A DNA stretch of 64,000 bases from Bacteroidales bacterium UBA6397 (GTDB taxonomy: Bacteria > Bacteroidota > Bacteroidia > Bacteroidales > UBA932): contig DJQB01000025.1 of the NCBI GenBank assembly GCA_002439875.1, positions 12,966 to 76,965 of the forward strand, in the 5' to 3' direction. Positions 33,535 through 42,074 of the stretch are shown here, one piece after another. A model generated the notes under the pieces. It had not been told where the DNA came from. It did no database searches and saw nothing but the letters and a program-made list of their open reading frames with translations. The translations under genes and the position numbers were made by a program. Numbering within the stretch: position 1 is the stretch's first letter; the number at the start of each line of letters is the position of its first letter.

Positions 33535-33996
33535 ATGAATATGGTAAAAAACATCGCATTGGTTGCCCACGACTCCAGAAAGCAGGAGCTTCTGGATTGG
33601 GTTCGTTACAACGCAGGCTCTCTCAAGCGTTGTCATCTGTTCTGCACCGGCACAACCGGACGCCTTGTCTCGGAAGCTCTGACTGAGAAACTTGGTCCGG
33701 AGGCTCCGTCGATAGTCTGCATGTTGAGCGGTCCGCTTGGCGGCGACTTCGAGATCGGAGCCATGATCGCCGAGGGGAAAATAGACATGCTGGTGTTTTT
33801 CTGCGACAATCTCATCATGCAAGGTCATCAGAACGATGTGATGGGGCTGACTCGCCTTGCCTCACTGTACAACATCCCGTTCGCCACCAACCGCAGCACT
33901 GCTGACTTTATCATTTCATCTCCGCTCTACACCAGCGAGGAGTACAAGCGCATCATCCCTAGCTGCATCGACTCCTACAAGCACCGCAAGCTATAA
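33535..33996 (+). CDS. mgsA: methylglyoxal synthase
   Basis: A 153-residue enzyme that converts dihydroxyacetone phosphate to methylglyoxal, a bypass of lower glycolysis. The phosphate-binding segment FCTGTTGRLVSEAL and the catalytic aspartate in SGPLGGDFEIGAMI are conserved, and the histidine of IMQGHQND is at the expected position. The common HDPD reads HQND and the usual D-P-L reads DNL, minor departures from the proteobacterial enzyme. It starts seven bases after tamB, so it may be co-transcribed. A strong terminator follows. Confidence 0.95.
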   Translation: MNMVKNIALVAHDSRKQELLDWVRYNAGSLKRCHLFCTGTTGRLVSEALTEKLGPEAPSIVCMLSGPLGGDFEIGAMIAEGKIDMLVFFCDNLIMQGHQNDVMGLTRLASLYNIPFATNRSTADFIISSPLYTSEEYKRIIPSCIDSYKHRKL

Positions 33997-34037
33997 TTCC
34001 TCCGGGGCTGTCACGCAGTGACTGGGGGTTGAATAAA

Positions 34038-34077
34038 GAACATGTTGGACTTTGTCCAACATGTTCCGGTCTTTTTT
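34038..34077 (+). terminator. intrinsic terminator after mgsA
   Basis: A 12-bp stem, GAACATGTTGGA with TCCAACATGTTC, loop CTTTG, followed by CGGTC and six T residues. Confidence 0.88.
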
Positions 34078-34088
34078 ATAAAATCAAA

Positions 34089-34119
34089 AAAAGGCCGGAA
34101 CTTCGCAGCTCCGACCTTT
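34089..34119 (-). terminator. second hairpin with reverse polarity
   Basis: AAAGGCCGGA pairs with TCCGACCTTT (one mismatch). On the minus strand it ends in a run of seven T residues. No minus-strand gene was recognised upstream of it, so it could end antisense transcripts arising in the GH106 region, or pair alternatively with the mgsA terminator (TTCCGG / CCGGAA). Confidence 0.45.
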
Positions 34120-34357
34120 CCCACTTAATACAAACCTAATTATGAATAAAACGTATGAAGAATAGTCAACCACAAGTTATAGGCTAGAAAAAAATAAAAT
34201 CCTATTAGAACCAATTAACTCTGAACGAAACATAGGCATTATCCGTGCCAAATTCAACCTTTCACATAAAAAACTCACGTATTTGTCAAAAATCTAACAC
34301 AAAGCATCAGTTTTCAAAGGAGATGGTGGAGCCTTAAGCTAAACGATGACGTGAATA

Positions 34358-34389
34358 TTTGAATATATGAGAGGTGATGTTTATCTTTG
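34358..34389 (+). promoter_or_regulatory. GH106 promoter
   Basis: TTTG (34358-34361), a 20-base spacer and TATCTTTG (34382-34389). A consensus Bacteroidota promoter, 25 bases before the chosen start. Confidence 0.7.
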
Positions 34390-34414
34390 AATGATTTTAA
34401 GACGGACGGTCAGT

Positions 34415-37400
34415 ATGAAATTCAAGATAACACTCACAACAATGGTCCTGCTCCTGTCATCCGGCATGACAGCGCAGGTTCCCACGGAAATGGAAGCCCC
34501 CCACTTTTCCGCTCCAAGCCCAAGCGACACTGCGGATAGCGCACAAACATATTCATTAGTCGCCACAGCCGACTCCTCAAATCTAGCAAAAGCCTTCACG
34601 ACTCCGGCTAAGGCAGCGAGACCTCAGGTCTGGTGGCACTGGATGGACGGAAATGTCTCAAAGGAAGGAATCCGGAAAGACATCGAGTGGATGGACAGAG
34701 CCGGCATCGGAGGATTTCATCAGTTCGACGCGGGAGGAATCAACATGCCAAGAGCCGCAAAAGTCAGACTCCCCTATCTAAGCGATGGTTGGAAAGACGC
34801 GTTTCGGTTTGCGCTGGATCTGGCCGACTCTCTTGAGATGGATGTCACCATCGCAAGCGCGCCGGGATGGAGTTCGACCGGCGGAACGTGGGTAAAGCCC
34901 GAAGACGCTATAAAGAAACTCGAATGGAGGTCGATCGACACTAGAGGCGGCAGGATTTCCGTGCGGCTCCCTGACCTCTACAATGTCGTCGGCCCTTACC
35001 AAGACTACCACACCGGCAACGACCGCATCAAAATCGAACCTTACGGCAAGGATCTGTACGTTCTTGCTGTAAGACTGCCATTATCTGACAAATCGATGAG
35101 GGCCCTGACGGAAAGGATTGAGAAAAGCGGCACAGAGATAACTGTGGAGTTCAGAAAGCCCCAGACAATCAAAGCATTGACGCTCAAAAGTATGGCGATG
35201 TCAAGCAGACCGAGAAGCGGCAAAGCGCAGTGTAGGAATATCCTTGAGTGCAGTGACGATGGGGTCAAATGGAGAAAAGTCTGTGACATAGAACCAACAG
35301 TGCTACCGTACATTACCATGGACATTCCCCAGACATGCGCCCTGTTCTTCAGGGTAAAAGGTGAGAGACTCCTGTCGTTAGACCTGTTTACCGTTTCCAA
35401 AGTAAATCATAGCCAAGAACTTGGCGGATTCGGAATCACCCATGACTTTTGGAAATACCACACACCGTACTCAAAGGATGCGATCAGGACCTCTGACATC
35501 ATCGACCTAACCGGGAAAATGAGTGCTGACGGGAAGCTTGAATGCTCGCTCCCGGCAGGACGGTGGAGAATCTACCGCTTCGGATGGTCTATCACGGGAA
35601 AGATCAATCATCCGGCATCCCCGGAAGCGACCGGACTTGAGGTCGATAAGATGGATCCAGACGCATGGATTAGATATTTCCGCACTTACCTTGACCTCTA
35701 TAAGGAAGCCTCCGACGGAATGCTCGGCGGGAAAGGAATCCGCTACCTTCTTGTAGACAGCTACGAGGCCGGCGCCTTCACCTGGACACCGAAACTTGCG
35801 GAAGAGTTCAAGTCCCGCCGTGGCTACGATCTGAAGCCGTGGCTGCCGGTGCTTGCTGGAGAGATCATCGGCAGCTCCCGGATGAGCGAGCGTTTCCTCT
35901 GGGACTGGCGCAGGACACTCGGTGAACTGTTCTGCGAGAACTACGACAGAATCAATGAGCTAATCAATGAATATGGCCTTGCGGGCCGCTACACGGAGTC
36001 CCATGAGGGAGGACGCGCCTACACCGGAGACGGAATGGATCCGAAGATAAAGTCTACCATTCCGATGGCGGCGATCTGGATGGAGAACACCCCGACCGGA
36101 TCATCTGTGCCGTCAGCCATCTGCGATGTCAGGGAATCCGCATCCGTGTCACACATTTACGGGCAGCCGGTAGTCGCAGCCGAATCCTTCGTGGTGAACG
36201 GAGATGAAGGCAGAGCCTACACCTATTGCCCGGAAAACATGAAGTACATAGCTGATGTGGGTCTCAGCGCCGGACTCAACAGGTTCGTCATCCACGAGTC
36301 CGCCTCGCAGCCTAATGACAGATACCTCCCAGGTCTTCAGCTGTTCCGCTACGGACAATGGCTGCACAGAAACGAGACATGGGCTGAATATGCACGGGGG
36401 TTCACCGATTACCTTGCCAGGTCGAGCGCGATGCTCCAGCAGGGCACTTCCATCGCTGACATATTATTATACTATGGCGAGGACCTGAACATCACCGGAC
36501 TGTACGGTGGAGATGCCTTCAGCACACTGCCTCTGGTTCCATACGGGTACAACTACGATTTTGCCAACCCGACAGTACTCAGGACCGGGGTGAGGGCCGA
36601 TGGTGGTACGCTTGTGGCTCCGTCAGGAGTGCGCTACAGGATTCTATGGCTGGACAGAAACTGCGAGGTGATGTCCTTGGACATTCTTAAAAAGATCAAG
36701 GAGTTCGCTGACGCCGGTGTCATCATCTGCGGAAAAGAGCCAAAGCAATGCGCCGGACTCAAGGCTGATGACAGAGCTTTCGCATTGATTGTGGATGACA
36801 TCTGGCATTCGCAGAGGAAGAATGTGTTCACGAAAGGGCTTGAAGACTGCCTTAAGCGGTGTGGGATCGCTCCGGATTTCATGGCTACGGTCACTTCACC
36901 GGCCGATGAGCTTGTCGAAGCGGCATCACAAGGCGGCTCCGGTCACTTCGATAGGCTCAGCGACCGTGACAGGATCAGTGACCAAGAAGATGCGGTCGAG
37001 GCTCCGGCGAACGCTCCGGACCGTTACGGTGACTTTAAATATGTACACAGAAGCCTCCCGGACAGTACACAGATCTACTGGGTCAGAAACTTCTCCGGGA
37101 ACAGCTTCGAAGTGGAACTCAGCTTCAGGGACGGCGGCAAGTTCGCTACCATATTCAATCCTGACAACGGTGAAGTCTCTGACATTCCGGCCGTTATCAA
37201 AGAAGACAGGTCGGTGGTGACACTTCCAATGCATGCCACTGACGCCAGGTTCGTCGTTTTGTCAAACAGACCGCAGATCGAGGTGAGCGTGGACACTGTG
37301 TTCATCAATACTACAGACACGACTATGATTTGCACTTCATACTCGACTGAGGTCCACCCGGTTGACTCACTGGTGAACGGATGTCAGTTCGATACCTCAG

Positions 37401-37987
37401 CAACCCCGGCACAACGCAAGTTCAGTGACCCACACACATCGGTCACCGTGTCCGCCAAAACGCCTGTGTCCACAAAAGCGGCCAGTCAAACATCAGAAAC
37501 AACTGTGATCCTGACTGTAAACTCCGTCTGGCAGGTGCACTTCGACCAGAAGAACGGCGGCACTGCCGATGAGGAGTTCCCGGAACTGGTGTCCTGGACA
37601 AGGAATGAGAATCCGATCGTGAAATATTACTCCGGAACCGCTGTCTATAAGACAACGATAGAGGCAGATTCAACCATGCTGGCCGCCAACGCAAGGATAT
37701 TCATAGATTTGGGTGTCGTGAAAAACATCGCCGACATTTCAATCAACGGCACCCCGGCAGGTGTCCTCTGGAAAGCCCCGTTCAGGACCGCAGACATAAA
37801 ACATCTTCTGAAAGAAGGCTGCAACATTTTGGAAATCAAGGTGACAAACGTCTGGAGAAACCGTATGATCGGTGACGTCCAGCCAGGAGAGAAGCACCCG
37901 GTCACCGCCATCCGTCGCTTCTACAAATCCACCGACAAACTCCTCCCGTCCGGTCTTCTCGGACCCGTCCGTCTCCTCGGATTATAA
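34415..37987 (+). CDS. secreted GH106-like alpha-L-rhamnosidase
   Basis: About 1,190 residues. A signal peptide (MKFKITLTTMVLLLSSGMTAQ) leads into the GH106 barrel: RPQVWWHWMDGNVSKEGIRK, the GIGGFHQFDAGG strand and SAPGWSSTGGTWVKPEDAIK are characteristic. Later come VDSYEAGAFTWTPKLAEEF and the AAESFVVNGDEGRAY region. The C-terminal 150 residues form a GH2-like beta-sandwich (VWQVHFDQKNGG to VTNVWRNRMIGD). It probably releases L-rhamnose from pectic glycans in the periplasm, feeding rhaB and rhaA next door. Residues around 825-860 are encoded by two or more copies of the dispersed palindromic repeat. Its stop codon overlaps that of the convergent AraC gene in TTATAA. Confidence 0.85.
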   Translation: MKFKITLTTMVLLLSSGMTAQVPTEMEAPHFSAPSPSDTADSAQTYSLVATADSSNLAKAFTTPAKAARPQVWWHWMDGNVSKEGIRKDIEWMDRAGIGGFHQFDAGGINMPRAAKVRLPYLSDGWKDAFRFALDLADSLEMDVTIASAPGWSSTGGTWVKPEDAIKKLEWRSIDTRGGRISVRLPDLYNVVGPYQDYHTGNDRIKIEPYGKDLYVLAVRLPLSDKSMRALTERIEKSGTEITVEFRKPQTIKALTLKSMAMSSRPRSGKAQCRNILECSDDGVKWRKVCDIEPTVLPYITMDIPQTCALFFRVKGERLLSLDLFTVSKVNHSQELGGFGITHDFWKYHTPYSKDAIRTSDIIDLTGKMSADGKLECSLPAGRWRIYRFGWSITGKINHPASPEATGLEVDKMDPDAWIRYFRTYLDLYKEASDGMLGGKGIRYLLVDSYEAGAFTWTPKLAEEFKSRRGYDLKPWLPVLAGEIIGSSRMSERFLWDWRRTLGELFCENYDRINELINEYGLAGRYTESHEGGRAYTGDGMDPKIKSTIPMAAIWMENTPTGSSVPSAICDVRESASVSHIYGQPVVAAESFVVNGDEGRAYTYCPENMKYIADVGLSAGLNRFVIHESASQPNDRYLPGLQLFRYGQWLHRNETWAEYARGFTDYLARSSAMLQQGTSIADILLYYGEDLNITGLYGGDAFSTLPLVPYGYNYDFANPTVLRTGVRADGGTLVAPSGVRYRILWLDRNCEVMSLDILKKIKEFADAGVIICGKEPKQCAGLKADDRAFALIVDDIWHSQRKNVFTKGLEDCLKRCGIAPDFMATVTSPADELVEAASQGGSGHFDRLSDRDRISDQEDAVEAPANAPDRYGDFKYVHRSLPDSTQIYWVRNFSGNSFEVELSFRDGGKFATIFNPDNGEVSDIPAVIKEDRSVVTLPMHATDARFVVLSNRPQIEVSVDTVFINTTDTTMICTSYSTEVHPVDSLVNGCQFDTSATPAQRKFSDPHTSVTVSAKTPVSTKAASQTSETTVILTVNSVWQVHFDQKNGGTADEEFPELVSWTRNENPIVKYYSGTAVYKTTIEADSTMLAANARIFIDLGVVKNIADISINGTPAGVLWKAPFRTADIKHLLKEGCNILEIKVTNVWRNRMIGDVQPGEKHPVTAIRRFYKSTDKLLPSGLLGPVRLLGL
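36905..36983. repeat. cluster of dispersed repeats inside GH106
   Basis: Three related units lie in a row. 36905-36923 is GATGAGCTTGTCGAAGCGG, a half copy. 36941-36965 is a full copy, with GGTCACTTCG, ATAGGCTCAG and CGACC. 36966-36983 is GTGACAGGATCAGTGACC, a decayed copy. They are in-frame and encode the hydrophilic stretch DELVEAASQGG to RDRISDQEDA, which looks like an insertion between domains. Confidence 0.6.
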
Positions 37988-38878
37988 CTTGGCGACTTGT
38001 GTGGCGTTGCGGTACTCAGCGGGAGTATGCCCGGTCATGTGGCGGAAAGCAGTGAAAAAATAGTCATGATTGTTGTACCCAACATTGTAAGCCACCTCCT
38101 TGATGCTCATCGAAGTGTTTGTCAACAACTCCTTGGCCTTGCTCATACGCACCTCGTTGATGAAGCGCGCCGGAGAAAAGCCGGTATATTCCTTGAAAGT
38201 CTTGCGGAAAGATGAATAGCTAAGGCAAAGCCTCGCCGCCACCTCCTCTGGCGAGATCGTCATATAGTGGCTGTGGATCATCACCTTCGCCTGGCTGATC
38301 TTGTTCGCCGTGTCCGACTCCTGGAACTGCGAGTTCCTGTCATAGAAATACGCCAGGCTCAGCATCCGGTCGACAATCCCGGCCAGGACCTGCTGGAATC
38401 CGGACTCCTGATTCACGGCCGCTGTGATAGCAGCCGTGTACAGGTTGACAAGATCCTCATGGATGTTGACCTTGAAGATCGGCCTGTCCTTCGGGAAGAA
38501 TCCTTGATGGACAAGGTTGTCTATAAACGTCCCGTTGAAACCGATCCAGTACTCCTTCCAGCCCGTGGCCTTGTCAGGATAATAGGTGTGCCACTCCCCC
38601 GGGAACAAAAGAAACATCATCCCGCTCTTGACCGGAATAGCCTTGGAACGCCCCAGGGTCTCGCAGAAGAACCTGCCCTTGCCCTCTGTTATGTAAAGCA
38701 GCTGATACTCCTGAAGCACCCTCCCGCTGGCCACGGAAAAAACATAACGCGAAGGATGGTTGCGCGGAGGATAGTCCATTCCCGGAGTGATTTCCTGAAA
38801 GCCGACGGAATTGACCGCCGTTCCCCACTTAAGGTCAACAGGGTTGACCGCCAAATATTTGAGATGTACAGAAGCCAT
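37982..38878 (-). CDS. AraC-family transcriptional regulator (probable rhamnose regulator)
   Basis: A 298-residue regulator. An N-terminal cupin sensor spans about residues 45-130 (GRVLQEYQLLYITEGKGRFF and FLLFPGEWHTYYP). Two helix-turn-helix units lie at the C-terminus: MTISPEEVAARLCLSYSSFR and MSIKEVAYNVGYNNHDYFFT, the second with the family FRHMTGHTPAEYR end. Its position between the rhamnosidase and divergent rhaB suggests it senses rhamnose or a rhamnoside and activates both. Its own promoter is clear at 38914-38944. The effector is inferred. Confidence 0.88.
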   Translation of the reverse strand: MASVHLKYLAVNPVDLKWGTAVNSVGFQEITPGMDYPPRNHPSRYVFSVASGRVLQEYQLLYITEGKGRFFCETLGRSKAIPVKSGMMFLLFPGEWHTYYPDKATGWKEYWIGFNGTFIDNLVHQGFFPKDRPIFKVNIHEDLVNLYTAAITAAVNQESGFQQVLAGIVDRMLSLAYFYDRNSQFQESDTANKISQAKVMIHSHYMTISPEEVAARLCLSYSSFRKTFKEYTGFSPARFINEVRMSKAKELLTNTSMSIKEVAYNVGYNNHDYFFTAFRHMTGHTPAEYRNATQVAKL

Positions 38879-38913
38879 AGTTTCTAATGCCTATCCTTAG
38901 TGGTTGTGATTCA

Positions 38914-38944
38914 CAAATATAACAAAAAATTATTCCCTATCAAA
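38914..38944 (-). promoter_or_regulatory. AraC-regulator promoter
   Basis: On the minus strand: TTTG (38944-38941), a 19-base spacer and TATATTTG (38921-38914), a full consensus match 36 bases before the start codon. Confidence 0.7.
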
Positions 38945-38951
38945 TTTCCAA

Positions 38952-38967
38952 GTCAGAATGTCAGAAT
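38952..38967. promoter_or_regulatory. direct repeat between araC-type gene and rhaB (candidate operator)
   Basis: Two adjacent copies of GTCAGAAT upstream of rhaB, just outside the AraC-gene promoter. AraC-type proteins usually bind direct repeats, so this is a plausible but weak operator candidate. No consensus promoter was seen for rhaB, in keeping with activator dependence. Confidence 0.3.
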
Positions 38968-39026
38968 CCTCAACTTCAAAAAACCAGAAAAAGCGAAATT
39001 TGTAGATGTAAAAATGCCACATGATT

Positions 39027-40442
39027 ATGAGATTTCTAGCATTTGATCTCGGAGCCACGAGCGGCAGAGCCATCATCGGAACTGTCGAAAACGATAAGCT
39101 GAATTCAGAGGAAGTCTATAGATTCCCGAATGCCGTCAAGGAGATTGACGGGAAGTATTACTGGGACATCAATTCCCTTTCCGACCACTTCAAAGCTGCG
39201 CTCAAGAAGGTCGCCGCGATGGGCGTGAAGATTGAGTCCATCGGCATCGACACGTGGGGCGTGGATTTCGGCCACATCGGCAAGGACGGCGGAATCATCG
39301 GACTGCCAAGGGCTTACAGAGACCCTTACACGGACGGCATCCCTGAGGAGGTGTTCAGGGTCATCCCTCGCGAGGAGCTATATTCCGTCACGGGAGTCCA
39401 GATCATGAACTTCAACACCATCTTCCAGCTCTACGCCCAAAGCAAGGAAGCCGGCTCAAGGCTGCCTCAGACCGACAAGATCCTATTCATGCCGGATCTG
39501 CTCGCGTACATGCTGACCGGCGGGATGATCTGTGAATATACCGACGCCTCGACCTCCGGGCTTATCAACCCCCGCACAAGGGACTTCCAGAGAGACCTGC
39601 TTGAGCGTCTCGGAATCAACCCTTCGATCCTGCCGGACATCTCCCAGCCAGGCGCCAAGGTCGGCGTGCTCAAAAAGGAAATCTGCGAGGAGACAGGCAT
39701 GGAGCCGGTTCCTGTGATCGCTGTCGCTGGACACGACACCGCTTCCGCCATCGCGGCTGTCCCTGCGGCGGGCGAGAACTTCGCCTACCTCAGCAGCGGC
39801 ACCTGGAGCCTGATGGGCATCGAATCCAAGACACCTATAATCAATGAAAGGTCTTATGAATATAACCTCACGAACGAGGGCGGAATAGAAGGCATGACAC
39901 GTTTCCTCAAGAACATCACGGGGATGTGGCTGCTGGAGCAGTGCCGCAAGACCTGGGAGAGTAAGGGCCGGAAATATTCATACGCCCGGATGGAGGCAAT
40001 GGCCCGCGAGGCCATAGACTTCCCGTCCACAATCAACCCTGACGATCCTCGTTTCGCCGCCCCTAAGGACATGGACGCCGAGATCAGGGCCGCGCTCAAG
40101 GAGTCTGGCCAGAGGGTTCCTGACAATGACGGCGAGATGATCAGCTGCATCTACCACAGCCTCACGAAGAGGTACAAAGAGGTCATCGGGATGCTTCAGG
40201 GATTCGCGTCATTCAAGATTGAGAGGCTGCATGTCATCGGCGGCGGCTCGGCCAACAAGCTGATGTGCCAGCTGACAGCCGACACCCTCGGAATCCCTGT
40301 CATCGCAGGTCCTATGGAGGGTACTGCGATCGGCAACATCATGCTTCAGGCAAAGGTGGCAGGACTTGTCGGAGACCGCTGGGACATGCGTCGCATCATC
40401 GGAAACTCCATCCAGACAACCACCTACGAGCCTGGATATTAA
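39027..40442 (+). CDS. rhaB: rhamnulokinase
   Basis: An FGGY-family sugar kinase of about 471 residues that phosphorylates L-rhamnulose at C1. The N-terminal phosphate loop is FDLGATSGRAIIG. Sugar-binding DTWGVDFGHIG lies near residue 72 and the hinge GHDTASAIAAVPA near 235. The ATP-binding end is MQGFASFKIERLHVIGGGSA followed by GPMEGTAIGN. I prefer the ATG at 39027 (MRFLAFD); 39021 is two codons earlier. The rhamnose isomerase gene follows after 89 bases, in the same direction. Confidence 0.95.
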   Translation: MRFLAFDLGATSGRAIIGTVENDKLNSEEVYRFPNAVKEIDGKYYWDINSLSDHFKAALKKVAAMGVKIESIGIDTWGVDFGHIGKDGGIIGLPRAYRDPYTDGIPEEVFRVIPREELYSVTGVQIMNFNTIFQLYAQSKEAGSRLPQTDKILFMPDLLAYMLTGGMICEYTDASTSGLINPRTRDFQRDLLERLGINPSILPDISQPGAKVGVLKKEICEETGMEPVPVIAVAGHDTASAIAAVPAAGENFAYLSSGTWSLMGIESKTPIINERSYEYNLTNEGGIEGMTRFLKNITGMWLLEQCRKTWESKGRKYSYARMEAMAREAIDFPSTINPDDPRFAAPKDMDAEIRAALKESGQRVPDNDGEMISCIYHSLTKRYKEVIGMLQGFASFKIERLHVIGGGSANKLMCQLTADTLGIPVIAGPMEGTAIGNIMLQAKVAGLVGDRWDMRRIIGNSIQTTTYEPGY

Positions 40443-40531
40443 CCAAGAACAGACTTTCCAGGAATCATCCGCTACGGAAGTGTACAGGAATCAACCTTAA
40501 GAATATCACAAATCAATAAACTAATAATAGC

Positions 40532-41782
40532 ATGAACGAGAACTTGATAACAAAGGCCTATGAGATGGCCAAAGAGCGTTACGCCGCCATCGGCGTGGAC
40601 ACCGACAAAGCTATAGAACTTCTTGAGAAGACCCCGATCTCCCTCCAGTGCTGGCAGGCCGACGACGTGATGGGATTCGAGAACGACACCGCGCTTACCG
40701 GCGGAATCCAGGCGACAGGCAACTACCCCGGGCGCGCCCGCGACATCGATGAGTTGCGTGCCGACATCAAGTTCGTTAAGAGCCTTCTGGCCGGAACACA
40801 GCGTCTGAACCTGCACGAGATCTACGGGGATTTCCAAGGCAAGCACGTTGACCGTGACGAGGTTGAGCCGGCCCACTTCCAGAGCTGGATGGAATGGGGT
40901 CAGGAGAACGGAATGAAGCTCGACTTCAACTCCACTTCCTTCTCGCACCCTAAGAGTGGCGACCTTTCGCTCGCCAACCCTGACAAGTCCATCCGTGATT
41001 TCTGGATCGAGCACACAAAGCGCTGCCGCAGGGTAGCCGACGCGATAGGTAAGTTCCAGGGTGATCCTTGCATCATGAACATCTGGGTTCATGACGGCTC
41101 CAAGGACCAGACAGTGGAGCGTCTCCGCTACCGTCAGATCATGGCTCAGTCCCTGGATGAGATTCTCGCCGAGAACCTGCCTCACATGAAGACCTGTCTT
41201 GAGGCGAAACTCTTCGGAATCGGACTTGAGAGCTATACGGTCGGCTCACACGACTTTGTGACCGGCTACTGCTCTACCCGCAAGCTCATGTACACCCTCG
41301 ACACCGGTCACTACGAGCAGACCGAGAACATCAGCGACATGGTCGCCTCCCTGCTCCTCTTCGTGCCCGAGCTGATGCTCCACACGAGCCGTCCGGTACG
41401 TTGGGACTCCGACCACGTCGTAACGATGAACGACCAGACCCTCGACCTGTTCAAGGAGGTTGTCCGCGCGGACGCCCTTGACCGCACCCACATCGGTCTT
41501 GACTACTTCGATGCCTCGATCAACCGCATCGGAGCCTACATCATCGGCACCCGCGCGACCCAGAAGTGCATGCTCCAGGCATTCCTTGAGCCGCTTGAGA
41601 CTCTCCGCAAGTACGAGGACGACGGCAAGTACTTCCAGCGTCTCGCACTCCTTGAGGAGGCAAAGTCTCTTCCGTTCGGAGCCGTCTACGACTACTTCAA
41701 CCTCAAGAACGGTGTCCCGGTCGGCCAGGACTTCATAGCCGCCGTGGAGAAGTACGGGAATGACGTCATCTCCAAGAGATAA
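40532..41782 (+). CDS. rhaA: L-rhamnose isomerase
   Basis: A 416-residue metal-dependent isomerase that converts L-rhamnose to L-rhamnulose, upstream of rhamnulokinase in the pathway. Family motifs include ISLQCWQADDVMGFE near residue 32 and LNLHEIYGDF near 90. Metal and substrate ligands lie in NIWVHDGSKD and ESYTVGSHDFVTGYC. The TLDTGHYEQTENISD segment is strictly conserved in RhaA. Length is normal. No rhamnulose-1-phosphate aldolase or rhamnose permease is in the window, so the pathway is completed elsewhere. Confidence 0.97.
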   Translation: MNENLITKAYEMAKERYAAIGVDTDKAIELLEKTPISLQCWQADDVMGFENDTALTGGIQATGNYPGRARDIDELRADIKFVKSLLAGTQRLNLHEIYGDFQGKHVDRDEVEPAHFQSWMEWGQENGMKLDFNSTSFSHPKSGDLSLANPDKSIRDFWIEHTKRCRRVADAIGKFQGDPCIMNIWVHDGSKDQTVERLRYRQIMAQSLDEILAENLPHMKTCLEAKLFGIGLESYTVGSHDFVTGYCSTRKLMYTLDTGHYEQTENISDMVASLLLFVPELMLHTSRPVRWDSDHVVTMNDQTLDLFKEVVRADALDRTHIGLDYFDASINRIGAYIIGTRATQKCMLQAFLEPLETLRKYEDDGKYFQRLALLEEAKSLPFGAVYDYFNLKNGVPVGQDFIAAVEKYGNDVISKR

Positions 41783-41955
41783 ATACTCTCCTACCACTCG
41801 TCTTGGCGCACTTAGCAATTATCGTGGCAGGTGACATCCTTATTATCAAGCGATAGAGCATATGTTCCTACCCACGAAAAGCAACCGGAAGACCCATTCA
41901 GTCCGCTGACTGCCAGAGGGTTAAGCGCCACGGCAAAATATTCGGAAACAATCAG

Positions 41956-41996
41956 CCTGGAAACGGTAGCACTTAGCGCTGCCAATCGTTTCCAGG
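41956..41996. repeat. hairpin between rhaA and the alkylation-repair gene
   Basis: A 10-bp perfect stem CCTGGAAACG / CGTTTCCAGG encloses GTAGCACTTAGCGCTGCCAA, which can itself pair partly (GGTAGC / GCTGCC). No T-run follows. It may be a structured leader of the downstream gene or a Rho-dependent end signal. The rest of the 292-base spacer shows nothing recognisable. Confidence 0.4.
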
Positions 41997-42074
41997 GTGT
42001 TGCTATTCAGGTTTGTAAACACTACCTTTGTCAGGTAAAGAGTGTGATCGTCACAACCCGACAGGAAAAACAGC

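Larger units (their letters stand above)
33997..34414 (+). other. intergenic region, mgsA to GH106
   Basis: A spacer of 418 bases containing two hairpins and the GH106 promoter. The hairpin at 34038-34077 is an intrinsic terminator for mgsA. A second at 34089-34119 has its T-run on the opposite strand. The remaining 240 bases are AT-rich with no frame or RNA fold recognised. An ATG at 34391 sits two bases after the promoter -7 box and cannot be the GH106 start. Confidence 0.5.

Noticed and set aside
41956..41996. Possible riboswitch upstream of the alkylation-repair gene
   Set aside because: Only a single stem-loop is visible and no known riboswitch core could be matched.
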